This document shows, piece by piece, positions 41,096 through 49,364 of a stretch of DNA of 64,000 bases. Source of the DNA: Croceicoccus mobilis (GTDB taxonomy: Bacteria; Pseudomonadota; Alphaproteobacteria; Sphingomonadales; Sphingomonadaceae). The notes beneath the pieces were generated by a model that saw nothing but the letters and a program-made list of their open reading frames with translations, did no database searches and was not told where the DNA came from. The first letter of the stretch is position 1; each line of letters begins with the position of its first letter. Location of the stretch: assembly GCF_001661965.1 (NCBI RefSeq), contig NZ_LYWZ01000024.1, forward strand, positions 1 through 64,000, in the 5' to 3' direction. The position numbers were made by a program, and so were the translations under genes.

Positions 41096-42319
41096 ATGTC
41101 CCGACGCAAAGAACCTGCGATCCCCAATGAGCTGCTGGACCAGCTTTTGGCTGGCGGTGCTGCCAGTGCCGCTTTCGAACAAGGCGGCTTGCTGGATTCT
41201 CTGAAGAAGGCGCTGACCGAGCGCGCCTTGAATGCGGAGATGGATCACCATCTGACCAGCGACGAAGAGGCCGGGAACACGCGCAATGGCTATGGTCGCA
41301 AGAGCGTGACCACAGATGCCGGCAAGCTGGAGATCGATGTCCCGCGCGACCGTCAGTCGAGCTTCGAGCCGCAGCTGATCGCGAAGTACCAGCGCCGTTT
41401 CCCCGGCTTTGATGACAAGATCATATCGATGTACGCGCGCGGCATGAGCGCCCGGGAGATCACCGGGCATCTGCACGATCTGTATGGCATTGACGTGTCG
41501 CCGGACCTGATCAGCACCGTGACCGACGCCGTGCTCGACGAAGTCGCCAGCTGGCAGCAACGGCCGCTCGATCCGGTTTACCCGCTCGTTTTCTTTGATG
41601 CGATCCGGGTCAAGATCCGCGATGAAGGCATGGTCCGCAACAAGGCGATCCACATCGCGTTGGGCGTCCGCGCTGATGGCGCCAAGGAGGTGCTGGGCCT
41701 GTGGCTCGAGCAGAACGAAGGCGCCAAGTTCTGGCTGCGGGTGATGAACGAGCTCAAGAACCGCGGGACGGAGGATATCCTGCTTGCCGTGGTCGATGGG
41801 CTCAAGGGCTTCCCCGAGGCCATCACCGCCGTGTTTCCCGAAGCCGTGGTCCAGACATGCATCGTCCATTTGCTGCGCAATTCCATGGACTTCGTGTCCT
41901 GGAAGGACCGCAAGGGGCTGGCGACGGCGCTCAAGGAAATTTACCGCGCCCCCAGCGCCGAGGCCGCCGAACAGGCGCTCACCGCGTTCGAGGCTGGACC
42001 CTGGGGCCAGCGCTATCCCGCTATCGGCCAGAGCTGGCGGCGGGCCTGGGCCGAGGTCATTCCGTTTTTTGCGTTTCCTGATGAGGTTCGCAGGATCGTT
42101 TACACCACAAATTCCATAGAAGCCCTCAACTCGAAGCTCCGCAGGGCCGTCAGGGCCAGGGGGCACTTCCCGAGCGACGAGGCCGCCACGAAATTGCTCT
42201 ATCTGATCTTGAACCGGTCGGAGAAAGAGTGGAAAATGCCGCCGCGTGAGTGGACCATGGCAAAGGCCCAGTTCGCCGTAATTTTCGGTGAGCGCTTCAT
42301 CAAAGCCATGGCGGCGTAA
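41096..42319 (+). CDS. IS256-family transposase
   Basis: A 407-residue mutator-type DDE transposase. LVFFDAIRVKIRDEGMVRNK contains the first Asp, LLAVVDGLKGFPEAITAVFP the second, and YTTNSIEALNSKLRRAVRAR the Glu region; C/H residues follow in VQTCIVHLLRNSM. AAGGAG lies seven bases before the ATG. The length is normal and all catalytic segments are intact, so the element may still be active. Confidence 0.95.
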   Translation: MSRRKEPAIPNELLDQLLAGGAASAAFEQGGLLDSLKKALTERALNAEMDHHLTSDEEAGNTRNGYGRKSVTTDAGKLEIDVPRDRQSSFEPQLIAKYQRRFPGFDDKIISMYARGMSAREITGHLHDLYGIDVSPDLISTVTDAVLDEVASWQQRPLDPVYPLVFFDAIRVKIRDEGMVRNKAIHIALGVRADGAKEVLGLWLEQNEGAKFWLRVMNELKNRGTEDILLAVVDGLKGFPEAITAVFPEAVVQTCIVHLLRNSMDFVSWKDRKGLATALKEIYRAPSAEAAEQALTAFEAGPWGQRYPAIGQSWRRAWAEVIPFFAFPDEVRRIVYTTNSIEALNSKLRRAVRARGHFPSDEAATKLLYLILNRSEKEWKMPPREWTMAKAQFAVIFGERFIKAMAA

Positions 42320-42328
42320 TGTTCAACC

Positions 42329-42362
42329 GCCCGCCCACACACGGAATTCCTGACAGTCCCCC
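42329..42362 (-). repeat. Right inverted end of the IS256 element
   Basis: The reverse complement of the left end over 34 bases without a mismatch, ending in CCCCC at 42362. It directly abuts the truncated istA fragment. Confidence 0.92.
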
Positions 42363-43064
42363 ACGGACTTCGCCAAACTTGCCGATTATCGCCGCTTCAT
42401 CGACGAAGTCGTGACAGCAAGGAACCGGCGTCATGGCCCTGCCATCGATGCCGAGCGCAAGTCGCTGCAACCGCTGCCGAACATGCGGACTACCGATTAC
42501 GAGGAGGTTCTCGTGACGGTGACGTCCTCGGGCGGCTTCACGCTGCGCAAGGTGTTCTACACGGTCCCGTCGCGCTTGATCGGACATCGTCTGCGGGTGC
42601 GTCTTTACGACGATCGTCTCGATGTCTTCATTGGCGGCACAAGGCTCATGACCCTGCAGCGCGGCCGCGCTGGTGCGAACGGCAAGCACGGCCATGTCGT
42701 CGATTACCGACATGTCATTCATTCCCTGCGCCGCAAACCAATGGCGCTGCGGGGACTGGTCTATCGCGACAGCCTGTTCCCGCGCGCGCCTTACCGCCTC
42801 ATGTTCGAGCACTTGCTGGAAGCGGTGGGCGAGAAAAAGGCCTGCCGTATCATGGTCGAGCTGCTGGCCATGGCCCACGAGCGCGCCTGCGAGGCTGAAC
42901 TCGCCCATTTCCTGGCGGAGGACCTGGCTGCGCGCCGGGTCCCGTGCCTGGCGACATTGCGGACACGCTTCAGTCCCGATCCCGCCACTCTGCCCGAAGT
43001 CGTTGTCGAGATGGTCTCACTCTCGATCTACGACGGGCTGATCGAACAGGGAGAAGCGGCATGA
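42363..43064 (+). pseudogene. istA: istA, C-terminal fragment of the IS21-family transposase
   Basis: The frame is open from the junction (DFAKLADYRRFIDEVVTARN) to a stop at 43064, about 233 codons. EEVLVTVTSSGGFTLRKVFY is the C-terminal beta-barrel region of IstA. The HTH and the DDE catalytic core are missing, so it is inactive. The stop overlaps the istB start (ATGA), the usual IS21 arrangement. Confidence 0.9.
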
Positions 43065-43918
43065 ACACGGCTCCCATGGTCGATGCTCAGCGCCTGGGCC
43101 TGATGCTGGGTGAACTGCGCCTGCCCACCATCAAGCACATCTGGGCTGATTTTGCGGCCCAGGCGGACAAGGAAGGATGGCCCGCCAGCAGGTACCTTGC
43201 CGCTCTTGCCGAGCATGAACTCGCCGAACGCGCGTCCCGCCGGATCGGACGTCACCTTGCCGAAGCCCACCTCCCGGCGGGCAAGACGCTCGACTGCTTC
43301 GCCTTCGAAGCCGTGCCGATGATCTCAAAGGCCCAGGTGATGGCCCTATGCGCTGGTGATGGGTGGCTCGACCAGGGTTCCAATCTGATCCTGTTCGGTC
43401 CGCCGGGCGGCGGCAAAAGTCATCTGGCGGCAGCGATCGGCCTGGCATTGGTGGAAAATGGCTGGCGGACCCTGTTCACCCGCACATCCGACCTCGTCCA
43501 GCGCCTGCAGGTCGCCCGGCGCGAGCTGTCGCTGGAATCCGCCATCACCAAGCTTGATAAGTATCATCTGCTGATCCTCGACGACTTTGCCTACGTCTCG
43601 CGTGATCAGGCGGAAACGTCTGTCCTTTTCGAACTGATCAGCGCCCGATACGAACGCAGATCGCTGCTCATCACCGCCAACCAGCCCTTCGGCGAATGGA
43701 ACCGCGTCTTCCCGGACCCAGCAATGACGCTCGCCGCGGTCGACAGGCTCGTGCATCACGCCACGATCTTCGAGATGAACGTCGAAAGCTACCGCCGGCG
43801 CACGGCCCAGGCCCGCCGCACCGGGGCTGGACGTCCTGCCGCCTATACCACGCACAAAGTCCTCGAGACCATCCGCGACAATCAGGATAAGAACGAGGCC
43901 CTTGCCAGCGACAGTTAA
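43061..43918 (+). CDS. istB: IstB, AAA+ ATPase helper of the IS21-family element
   Basis: A 285-residue AAA+ protein related to DnaC. Walker A is FGPPGGGKSHLA, Walker B is HLLILDDFAYV, and LITANQPFGEW is the sensor-1 region. The N-terminal helical domain (MVDAQRLGLMLGELRLPTIK) is the IstA/DNA interaction part. It appears complete but has lost its partner IstA, so it can act only if another copy supplies the transposase. Confidence 0.93.
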   Translation: MNTAPMVDAQRLGLMLGELRLPTIKHIWADFAAQADKEGWPASRYLAALAEHELAERASRRIGRHLAEAHLPAGKTLDCFAFEAVPMISKAQVMALCAGDGWLDQGSNLILFGPPGGGKSHLAAAIGLALVENGWRTLFTRTSDLVQRLQVARRELSLESAITKLDKYHLLILDDFAYVSRDQAETSVLFELISARYERRSLLITANQPFGEWNRVFPDPAMTLAAVDRLVHHATIFEMNVESYRRRTAQARRTGAGRPAAYTTHKVLETIRDNQDKNEALASDS

Positions 43919-43977
43919 AATCGGCACTCAATGACGCGCCGCGACAATCACATTCTCATCCTGTTTGTCGCGCTACA

Positions 43978-44101
43978 GCAGAACCCAGAAGATGCCGTTC
44001 AGCACGCGCCGATCATCGACACGCGGAACACCTCGCGGCTTGTTTGGGAGCAGTGGCGCGATCACTCGCCACTCGAAGTCGGTCAGGTCATATCGGCTCA
44101 T
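43978..44101 (-). pseudogene. N-terminal fragment of an IS5-family transposase, split by the IS21 element
   Basis: On the minus strand from ATG 44101 the sequence reads MSRYDLTDFEWRVIAPLLPN and KPRGVPRVDDRRVLNGIFWVL. This is the start of IS5/IS427-type OrfA. It breaks exactly where the IS21 terminus begins. The remainder of the IS5 gene is not found on the other side. A short stretch at about 44165-44215 (minus strand GAFIEDLDHNRINVLL) may be the tail of another broken gene. Confidence 0.85.
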
Positions 44102-44235
44102 CCCGATTTTGAATCAGCGGGAGAGCGCCGAGGCAAGCACCTCAGGTAACCTTCACTTCATAATAGGACGTTTATGCGGTTGTGATCGAGATCCTCAATG
44201 AAGGCACCAAAGGATCCTCATGCGGACAAAGCCTG

Positions 44236-44700
44236 TCACCTCAATACTTCTTGCTCTGCCAGCATAGCGACCAAATTCCGCACACTTTCACGTAACTCTT
44301 CAATTCCTTCGGGCGTGCGCCCGTTGGCGATTGTCCCCGGTACATGTACGGCCTTCTCGCGGAGGGCCTTGCCTTTGTCAGTCAGCCCTATGACTACCCG
44401 ACGCTCGTCTTCGGGATCGCGAGTGCGGGTAATATAATCGGCCGCCTCCATCCGCTTCAACAGCGGCGTTAGTGTTCCGCTGTCGAGATAGAGGCGCGAG
44501 CCCAGCGCCCCTACCGTCTGGGGCTGCCGCTCCCATAGGACTAGCATCACGAGATACTGAGGATAGGTAAGCCCAAGCTGGCGGAGAACCGGTCCGTAAA
44601 GGCGGTTGAGCAGGTTGGTGGCAGCGTAAAGCGGGAAGCAGACCTGCCGATCAAGCAGCAGGGGGGCCTCGTCGCCCGACGAGGACTCCGGGCCGCTCAC
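44236..44700 (-). CDS. ohrR: OhrR, MarR-family organic-peroxide sensor
   Basis: A 154-residue MarR protein. The redox-active Cys is at residue 21 in DRQVCFPLYAATNLLNRLY, the OhrR signature. The winged helix covers TVGALGSRLYLDSGTLTPLL and RDPEDERRVVIGLTDKG. When the Cys is oxidised by an organic hydroperoxide the repressor leaves DNA and ohr is expressed. It is encoded directly after ohr with a four-base overlap, so it should repress its own operon. Confidence 0.92.
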   Translation of the reverse strand: MSGPESSSGDEAPLLLDRQVCFPLYAATNLLNRLYGPVLRQLGLTYPQYLVMLVLWERQPQTVGALGSRLYLDSGTLTPLLKRMEAADYITRTRDPEDERRVVIGLTDKGKALREKAVHVPGTIANGRTPEGIEELRESVRNLVAMLAEQEVLR

Positions 44701-45122
44701 TGCGCGAATATCCTCAGATTGACCTCGACATTGCCCCTGATCGCGTTCGAGTAGGGACAGACGGCATGAGCGGCCTTGACGATCTCTTCCGCCTTGGCTT
44801 GATCAACGCCCGTTATCTCAACATCCAGTGTCACCGCAAGCTTGAAGCCGCTTTCGCCATTCGGCAGCAGTCCTACTTCGCAGGCGACCTCAATGTCATT
44901 GTCGCGCACCTTGTCCGCCTGTCCGCGCGTCACGTGGATGACGGCGTTCTCAAAGCAGGCGGCATAACCCGCAGCGAAAAGCTGCTCCGGGTTCGTCGCA
45001 CCGCCTTTGCCACCGAGCTCCTTCGGCATCGCCAAGGGCATGTCGAGGATACCATCCTCGCTTTTGATCGTGCCGCTGCGCCCACCATAAGCGTTCACTC
45101 GTGTCGTATAGAGATAGCTCAT
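44697..45122 (-). CDS. ohr: Ohr, organic hydroperoxide reductase
   Basis: About 141 residues of the Ohr/OsmC fold. The two catalytic Cys are in AAGYAACFENAV and VCPYSNAIRGN, and NPEQLFAAGYAACF is the family core. It detoxifies lipid and organic hydroperoxides using lipoylated donors. The start at 45122 (MSYLYTT) has GGAAGG seven bases upstream; starts at 45125 and 45155 are possible. It belongs to the ohr-ohrR operon, placed between IS debris and the catabolic locus. Confidence 0.93.
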   Translation of the reverse strand: MSYLYTTRVNAYGGRSGTIKSEDGILDMPLAMPKELGGKGGATNPEQLFAAGYAACFENAVIHVTRGQADKVRDNDIEVACEVGLLPNGESGFKLAVTLDVEITGVDQAKAEEIVKAAHAVCPYSNAIRGNVEVNLRIFAQ

Positions 45123-45321
45123 CATCAATCCTTCCAGCTTCGATAAGCCATCCAATTACATTGTTCACAATCATATTGCAAGCAACTTTATCGTGTTTCC
45201 GTAGTGCGCCTGAGAGCGCGCTTTATGGGTTCACGGCCTAGTTCTCTGAGTGCACGCCCACTGATTACACACGGATGTGGGCGCGCTGGCGCAAAGAGAA
45301 CCTCGGCCGCCAGGAGATCCT

Positions 45322-45445
45322 GACTATAACCTCGTGCGCGAGAACGCCAACTCCAACGCAGGAAACCCACGATGATCGTGCTGGCCGGTCCCAACGGCGC
45401 CAGCAAATCCACACTCTATGAAGCCCACATTGCTCCAAGCTCGAT
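45322..45445 (+). pseudogene. Remnant of a zeta-type toxin-antitoxin operon
   Basis: DYNLVRENANSNAGNPR and a stop look like an antitoxin tail. The stop overlaps ATG 45372, from which MIVLAGPNGASKSTLYEAHI reads as the P-loop start of a zeta-toxin kinase (the usual form is GPNGAGKST). After about 22 codons the homology stops. Both genes are cut, so no functional toxin remains. The ATGA overlap is the typical coupling of such pairs. Confidence 0.6.
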
Positions 45446-45484
45446 TTCCTCGACGCGGCAGGAACCGGCGGGTTCACCGTCACC

Positions 45485-47866
45485 TCACCTGAATTCGAAT
45501 TTCACTGTTGCGCCATAGCTTGCCGGCATGGCGGCATAGCGGACGACTACGTCTTGGGTGACGAACTGGTTGGTCCAGTAATATTCATCGAACACATTGC
45601 GTCCCCAGACACTGAACGACCAAGCATCGTCGGCTGCTTTGATTCCAACTCTGAGGTCCACAGTCGTAAAGGAATCGATGACCGAATTCGGCGCATCGCC
45701 CAAGGTGGAATTCGTCGATGAGTTGTAGAGCAGGTTGGCTCCTGCAAACGCATTCAGAGCGGCGCTGACGGGGCGTTCGTAATTGACGTCAGCCACCACG
45801 TGCCACTTCGGCGAAAAGGGAAGGGAGGAGCCGCTGTAGTCTGCAAGAATGCGCTCGTTATTGATGCCGGTGAACTCCTTGACCTTGCTGTCAACATACG
45901 TAACCGCTCCGCGCAGGGTCAGACCGTCGATTGGGCGGGCCGTCAGTTCGATCTCGCCGCCATTGATTCGAGCCTTGGGAATATTTACCAGCTGTTCGAG
46001 CTGGTTAAAAATGGGGTCGATGACCAGCCCGCGGACCTGCTTGTCGTTGTAGATATAATGGAACCCGGCCAGGTTGAGTTGTGCCATGCCGTCGAGCAGG
46101 GTCAGCTTCGCGCCAGCTTCGTATGCGGTCACCGACTCTTGGGTCACTGGCGCAAACTGTGCCGTGGTGGAAGCAGGCACGGTTGGGAAACTACCTGACT
46201 TGAACCCTCGCGAGGCCAAGGCATAAAGCAGCGTATCACTATCGGGCGCAAAGTTTGCACCGACGCGCCACGAGAAATTGTCTTCTTTCAGCGTGTCTTC
46301 GAAAGGCGTGCGGATCAGTTCGAACGTGTTCTGGTCCATGTTCAGGCAGGTATCCGGCCCGGCCGGTGCGCCCGGCGTTCCAGACAGCACATCGGAAAGG
46401 AACGCGAAGGTGGTCTGCATTCCGAAATCGCCGCGCATGCATGAGGTGTAATCGTTGGTCGTTTCGGTATAGCGAGCGCCTGCCAGCACCGTGAGCTGGT
46501 CGCTGAGGATCGCCTCGACATTGCCGAATACCGCAATATCCTCAATATCCTGAGTGATCGTCGTGGTCGAGGCCGCTATGTAGGGCCCTCCGGGTAGAAT
46601 GGCGGTATTCGTAGAATCGCCCGTTAGAATGTCATTCGCGCTGACGACATCGTTCGTGGCGTAATTCCCGCCGATCAACCAGTTGAAAATGCCTGTCTCG
46701 CCAGCAAGGCGAATTTCCTGGCTGAAACTGTCAACCGTACCGTCGGCGTTGACCCCCGCATTGATAAGCGAAGTTCCGTCGCGGTCCACAGAGTAATTTT
46801 CGTTGTAATTTGAATAGGCAGTAATTGAGGTGAGGGTAATATCTCCGGTCAATTCGAAATCGCTGCGGAGCGAAATTTGATAGAAACCATCGTCCCGCCT
46901 CAAATCGCGATTCGGGTCCCAATCTGCCGCCCGCGCATTATCCGGGGCAGGTTCAAGAGCGCGGAACGCAGCAATCCGCCTGAGCACCTCTTCAGGGTCG
47001 AACAGGCCTCCGGCGGCTACTGCAGTCTCGTCGATCTGAAGATAAAGACCTTGAAACTGCCCGGCCTGCGTATCCGACTTATCGCGCCACCCGTTCACGC
47101 TCAGCAGAAAGCTCATCCGGTCGCTCGGCTCGAACGCTGCCTGGAACCGCCCCTGCAGCTTGTCCTGCCGGCCAAGTTTTTCATCGCGATTATAGTTATA
47201 TTGCCATGGTCCCGAAATCGTCGTTCCCACTGCGGCGCGCACGCCAAGTCCATCGGCCACCGGGCCGCTGACGAAACCATTGGCTTCGAACGTATTGAAA
47301 CGGCCAAAGGATGCCGACGCGCCCGCCTCGAAATAATCGGTGGGCTTGGCTGCTATATAGTTGATGGCACCGCCGGTGGAGTTCTGGCCGAATAGGATGC
47401 CTTGCGGACCCTTCAATACCTCGACCCTCTCGAGATCCAGTGAAGCCCCTTGGGTAAAGGCGCCAAAAGCGAGGGGAACCTGATCGACATATACGCTGAC
47501 CGCCGGGCTGGCACCCAGCGTGTAATCGTTAAAGCCGACCCCGCGAAGCGTATAGAGCGGCGTTCCGTCCTGACTCTTGGTAAAGGTGAACCCGGGGGTC
47601 ACTTTCGCGAGATCGCCAGTGTTGGTAATGCCGAGATTGGTCAGCTGATCTCCCGACGCCGCGGTAATCGACAGGCCAACATCGTTCAGCGACTGTTCCC
47701 GCTTTTGGGCCGTGACAATGATTTCGTTTGCAGAACCGGTGGTGTCCGCACCATCTTCGGCGCTTGTATCGGCCGCCTGTCCATAAGCCGTGGATGCATT
47801 CGAGCCAAGCACGAATGCGACAGCAAGCAACGACGCCTGCACGGATTTTTTCTTCGAAGCCATCAC
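45485..47866 (-). CDS. TonB-dependent outer membrane receptor
   Basis: A 793-residue receptor. A signal peptide ends at STAYGQA, the TonB box reads NEIIVTAQKREQ, and the plug domain includes LYTLRGVGFNDY and VEVLKGPQGILFGQNSTGGA. The barrel follows, ending in YGATVKFEFR with a terminal aromatic-x-Arg. The type is the one abundant in Sphingomonadales for aromatics, terpenoids and glycans. It is divergent from the AraC gene across a 480-base regulatory region and is the likely uptake port of the adjacent catabolic locus. Confidence 0.92.
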   Translation of the reverse strand: MMASKKKSVQASLLAVAFVLGSNASTAYGQAADTSAEDGADTTGSANEIIVTAQKREQSLNDVGLSITAASGDQLTNLGITNTGDLAKVTPGFTFTKSQDGTPLYTLRGVGFNDYTLGASPAVSVYVDQVPLAFGAFTQGASLDLERVEVLKGPQGILFGQNSTGGAINYIAAKPTDYFEAGASASFGRFNTFEANGFVSGPVADGLGVRAAVGTTISGPWQYNYNRDEKLGRQDKLQGRFQAAFEPSDRMSFLLSVNGWRDKSDTQAGQFQGLYLQIDETAVAAGGLFDPEEVLRRIAAFRALEPAPDNARAADWDPNRDLRRDDGFYQISLRSDFELTGDITLTSITAYSNYNENYSVDRDGTSLINAGVNADGTVDSFSQEIRLAGETGIFNWLIGGNYATNDVVSANDILTGDSTNTAILPGGPYIAASTTTITQDIEDIAVFGNVEAILSDQLTVLAGARYTETTNDYTSCMRGDFGMQTTFAFLSDVLSGTPGAPAGPDTCLNMDQNTFELIRTPFEDTLKEDNFSWRVGANFAPDSDTLLYALASRGFKSGSFPTVPASTTAQFAPVTQESVTAYEAGAKLTLLDGMAQLNLAGFHYIYNDKQVRGLVIDPIFNQLEQLVNIPKARINGGEIELTARPIDGLTLRGAVTYVDSKVKEFTGINNERILADYSGSSLPFSPKWHVVADVNYERPVSAALNAFAGANLLYNSSTNSTLGDAPNSVIDSFTTVDLRVGIKAADDAWSFSVWGRNVFDEYYWTNQFVTQDVVVRYAAMPASYGATVKFEFR

Positions 47867-47954
47867 GGTTCCCTCTCAGTCGCGGCCCTTTTTCTTGATG
47901 ACCGTCGTTCATGAAAGAACTGCCGTGCGAGCGGCCCCTTAGACAGGGCTGATT

Positions 47955-47997
47955 GTGCCACTATCCGACAATTTAAGACAAGCTTGATGAAATTGTC
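47955..47997. promoter_or_regulatory. Operator candidate between the TonB receptor and the AraC gene
   Basis: GACAATTT (47967-47974) and AAATTGTC (47990-47997) are perfect 8-base arms with a 15-base spacer. Just beside them lies TTGTGCCA (47953-47960), which also occurs before the P450/SnoaL genes at 51956. The site is about 90-130 bases before the receptor start. The remaining part of 47867-48347 shows no gene. Confidence 0.5.
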
Positions 47998-48347
47998 TCG
48001 AATTGCGTATCGCTGTCACCAAAGGCCGGAGTGCTCAGGGTTTCCAGACGATATGGAGATGCTCGAGCAAGCAGGTCACGCCACTTACCGCTTTAACCGG
48101 ATTTTTGCCGACGAAAGTGAAATAGGCAATAGCCCGAAACGACTCCCGCCAAAGTATCATGATCTCGCGCCGCGATCTGCGCCAATACAGGCGTAAGGTC
48201 CCATCCCGTAACGATGCCCGTACACATGCCGGGACTAAACCGATCCACTGATTGCGGAATGTGCAACTCATTGCAGACCGAATGGCGAACTGTTATGCAG
48301 ATCGCGACAAAGAGGCATGAACTGCCGATAAATGAGAGAGGTCAGCC

Positions 48348-49364
48348 TTGGACGACGCACGACGTTCGGCATTGACGGGATGGGTTCTCGCCATCGTCCG
48401 CGCCATGCAGGTTCGCGGTATCGACGCCGATGCGGTCCTGGCGGAAATCGGCATGGACGCCTCTCGCCTGGAAGGCGGATATAGCCGTTATTCGCAGGAC
48501 CAGCTCTCGCAATTGTGGAAGCGTGCGGCAACGCTGACCGGCGATCCGTGTTTCGGCCTTCGCGTGGCGGAACAGGTCCGGCCGTCCTCCTTTCACGTCG
48601 TGGGCTATCTGATGATGTGCAGTTCGAACCTGCTGCGCTCGCTTCAGCGCTTTACCCGCTTCACCCGGCTGATTTCCGATTCCGCGACGGCTGGGCTGGT
48701 CGAGACCAGCGGGCAGGTCATCGTCGAGTTTCATTTCGACACCGGCGGAGAGCCGCCGATCTATCAGACCGTGGATACGGTGCTGGCGTCGGTCGTCAAT
48801 CTGCTGCGCTGGATCGCGCAGGACGAACTGCCGCTGGCAAAAGTATGTTTCTCCCACGCCTCGACTGATGCGCAGGACGAATTCGCACAGTTCTTTGGCT
48901 GCCCGATCAGCTATGACGCACCGCGAACGCGATTGACGTTCGAAAAGGCCGATCTGCTGCGTCCTATCATGTCATCGGACGAAGAGCTGGCCTCGATGCT
49001 GGAAAGCGCGGCTCAACGTTTCCTAGAGCAGCGCATGGCGGGCCGGTTCGCGATCCGCGTGCGCGACCTGATGATCGCGCAGCTCCCCGACGAAGTGCCG
49101 ACGAAGGCCCGCACGGCAAAGCTTCTGGGTATGACCGAGCGGACCTTGCTGCGCCGCCTCAAGGACGAGGGTACCACCTTTGCAGAAGTGCTCAAGCAAT
49201 TGCGTGAAGAGCTGGCATTCCGGTATCTTAGGCGCGGCTTAAGTCTGAGCGAGGTGGCCTATCTGCTAGGATTTTCGGACAATGGAACGTTTTCGCGGGC
49301 GTTCAAGGACTGGACCGGGCGGCGGCCCAGCACTGTGACGAACGAGTTCGCCGGGGCAGGCTGA
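48348..49364 (+). CDS. AraC-family transcriptional regulator (OruR/ArgR-like)
   Basis: A 338-residue regulator from a TTG start. The N-terminal 200 residues are the arabinose-binding-like ligand domain of this subgroup (IDADAVLAEIGMDASRLEGG; FHVVGYLMMCSSNLLRSL). The C-terminus is a double HTH with AKLLGMTERTLLRRLKDEGT and LSEVAYLLGFSDNGTFSRAF, followed by DWTGRRPST. Activators of this type respond to small organic acids. It is the obvious local regulator of the catabolic locus. Its last 106 bases overlap the convergent oxidase gene. Confidence 0.9.
   Translation: MDDARRSALTGWVLAIVRAMQVRGIDADAVLAEIGMDASRLEGGYSRYSQDQLSQLWKRAATLTGDPCFGLRVAEQVRPSSFHVVGYLMMCSSNLLRSLQRFTRFTRLISDSATAGLVETSGQVIVEFHFDTGGEPPIYQTVDTVLASVVNLLRWIAQDELPLAKVCFSHASTDAQDEFAQFFGCPISYDAPRTRLTFEKADLLRPIMSSDEELASMLESAAQRFLEQRMAGRFAIRVRDLMIAQLPDEVPTKARTAKLLGMTERTLLRRLKDEGTTFAEVLKQLREELAFRYLRRGLSLSEVAYLLGFSDNGTFSRAFKDWTGRRPSTVTNEFAGAG

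Larger units (their letters stand above)
41037..42362 (+). mobile_element. Complete IS256-family insertion sequence
   Basis: A 1326-base element bounded by perfect 34-base inverted ends (41037-41070 and 42329-42362), each starting GGGGGACTGTCAGG. It carries one transposase gene. The bases outside the ends (GCTGCGGC on the left, ACGGACTT on the right) do not match, so there is no 8-9 bp target duplication. The flanks are two unrelated broken genes. This is the footprint of an IS-mediated deletion or of recombination between two copies. Confidence 0.92.
42363..43977 (+). mobile_element. Right part of an IS21-family element
   Basis: Holds the 3' part of istA and a complete istB. The right end is placed at 43977. 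The reverse complement of the last bases reads TGTAGCGCGACAAACAGG, a typical IS21-type terminus, and the sequence of an IS5-family transposase begins exactly after it. The left end and the 5' part of istA were lost at the IS256 junction. Confidence 0.8.

Noticed and set aside
44165-44215. A possible VOC-protein tail on the minus strand (GAFIEDLDHNRINVLL)
   Set aside because: Only 16 residues long with no upstream continuation; too short to call as a feature of its own.
45188-45412. A 74-codon minus-strand frame opposite the zeta-toxin remnant
   Set aside because: It is the complement of the recognisable P-loop and antitoxin-tail sequence and has no own features.
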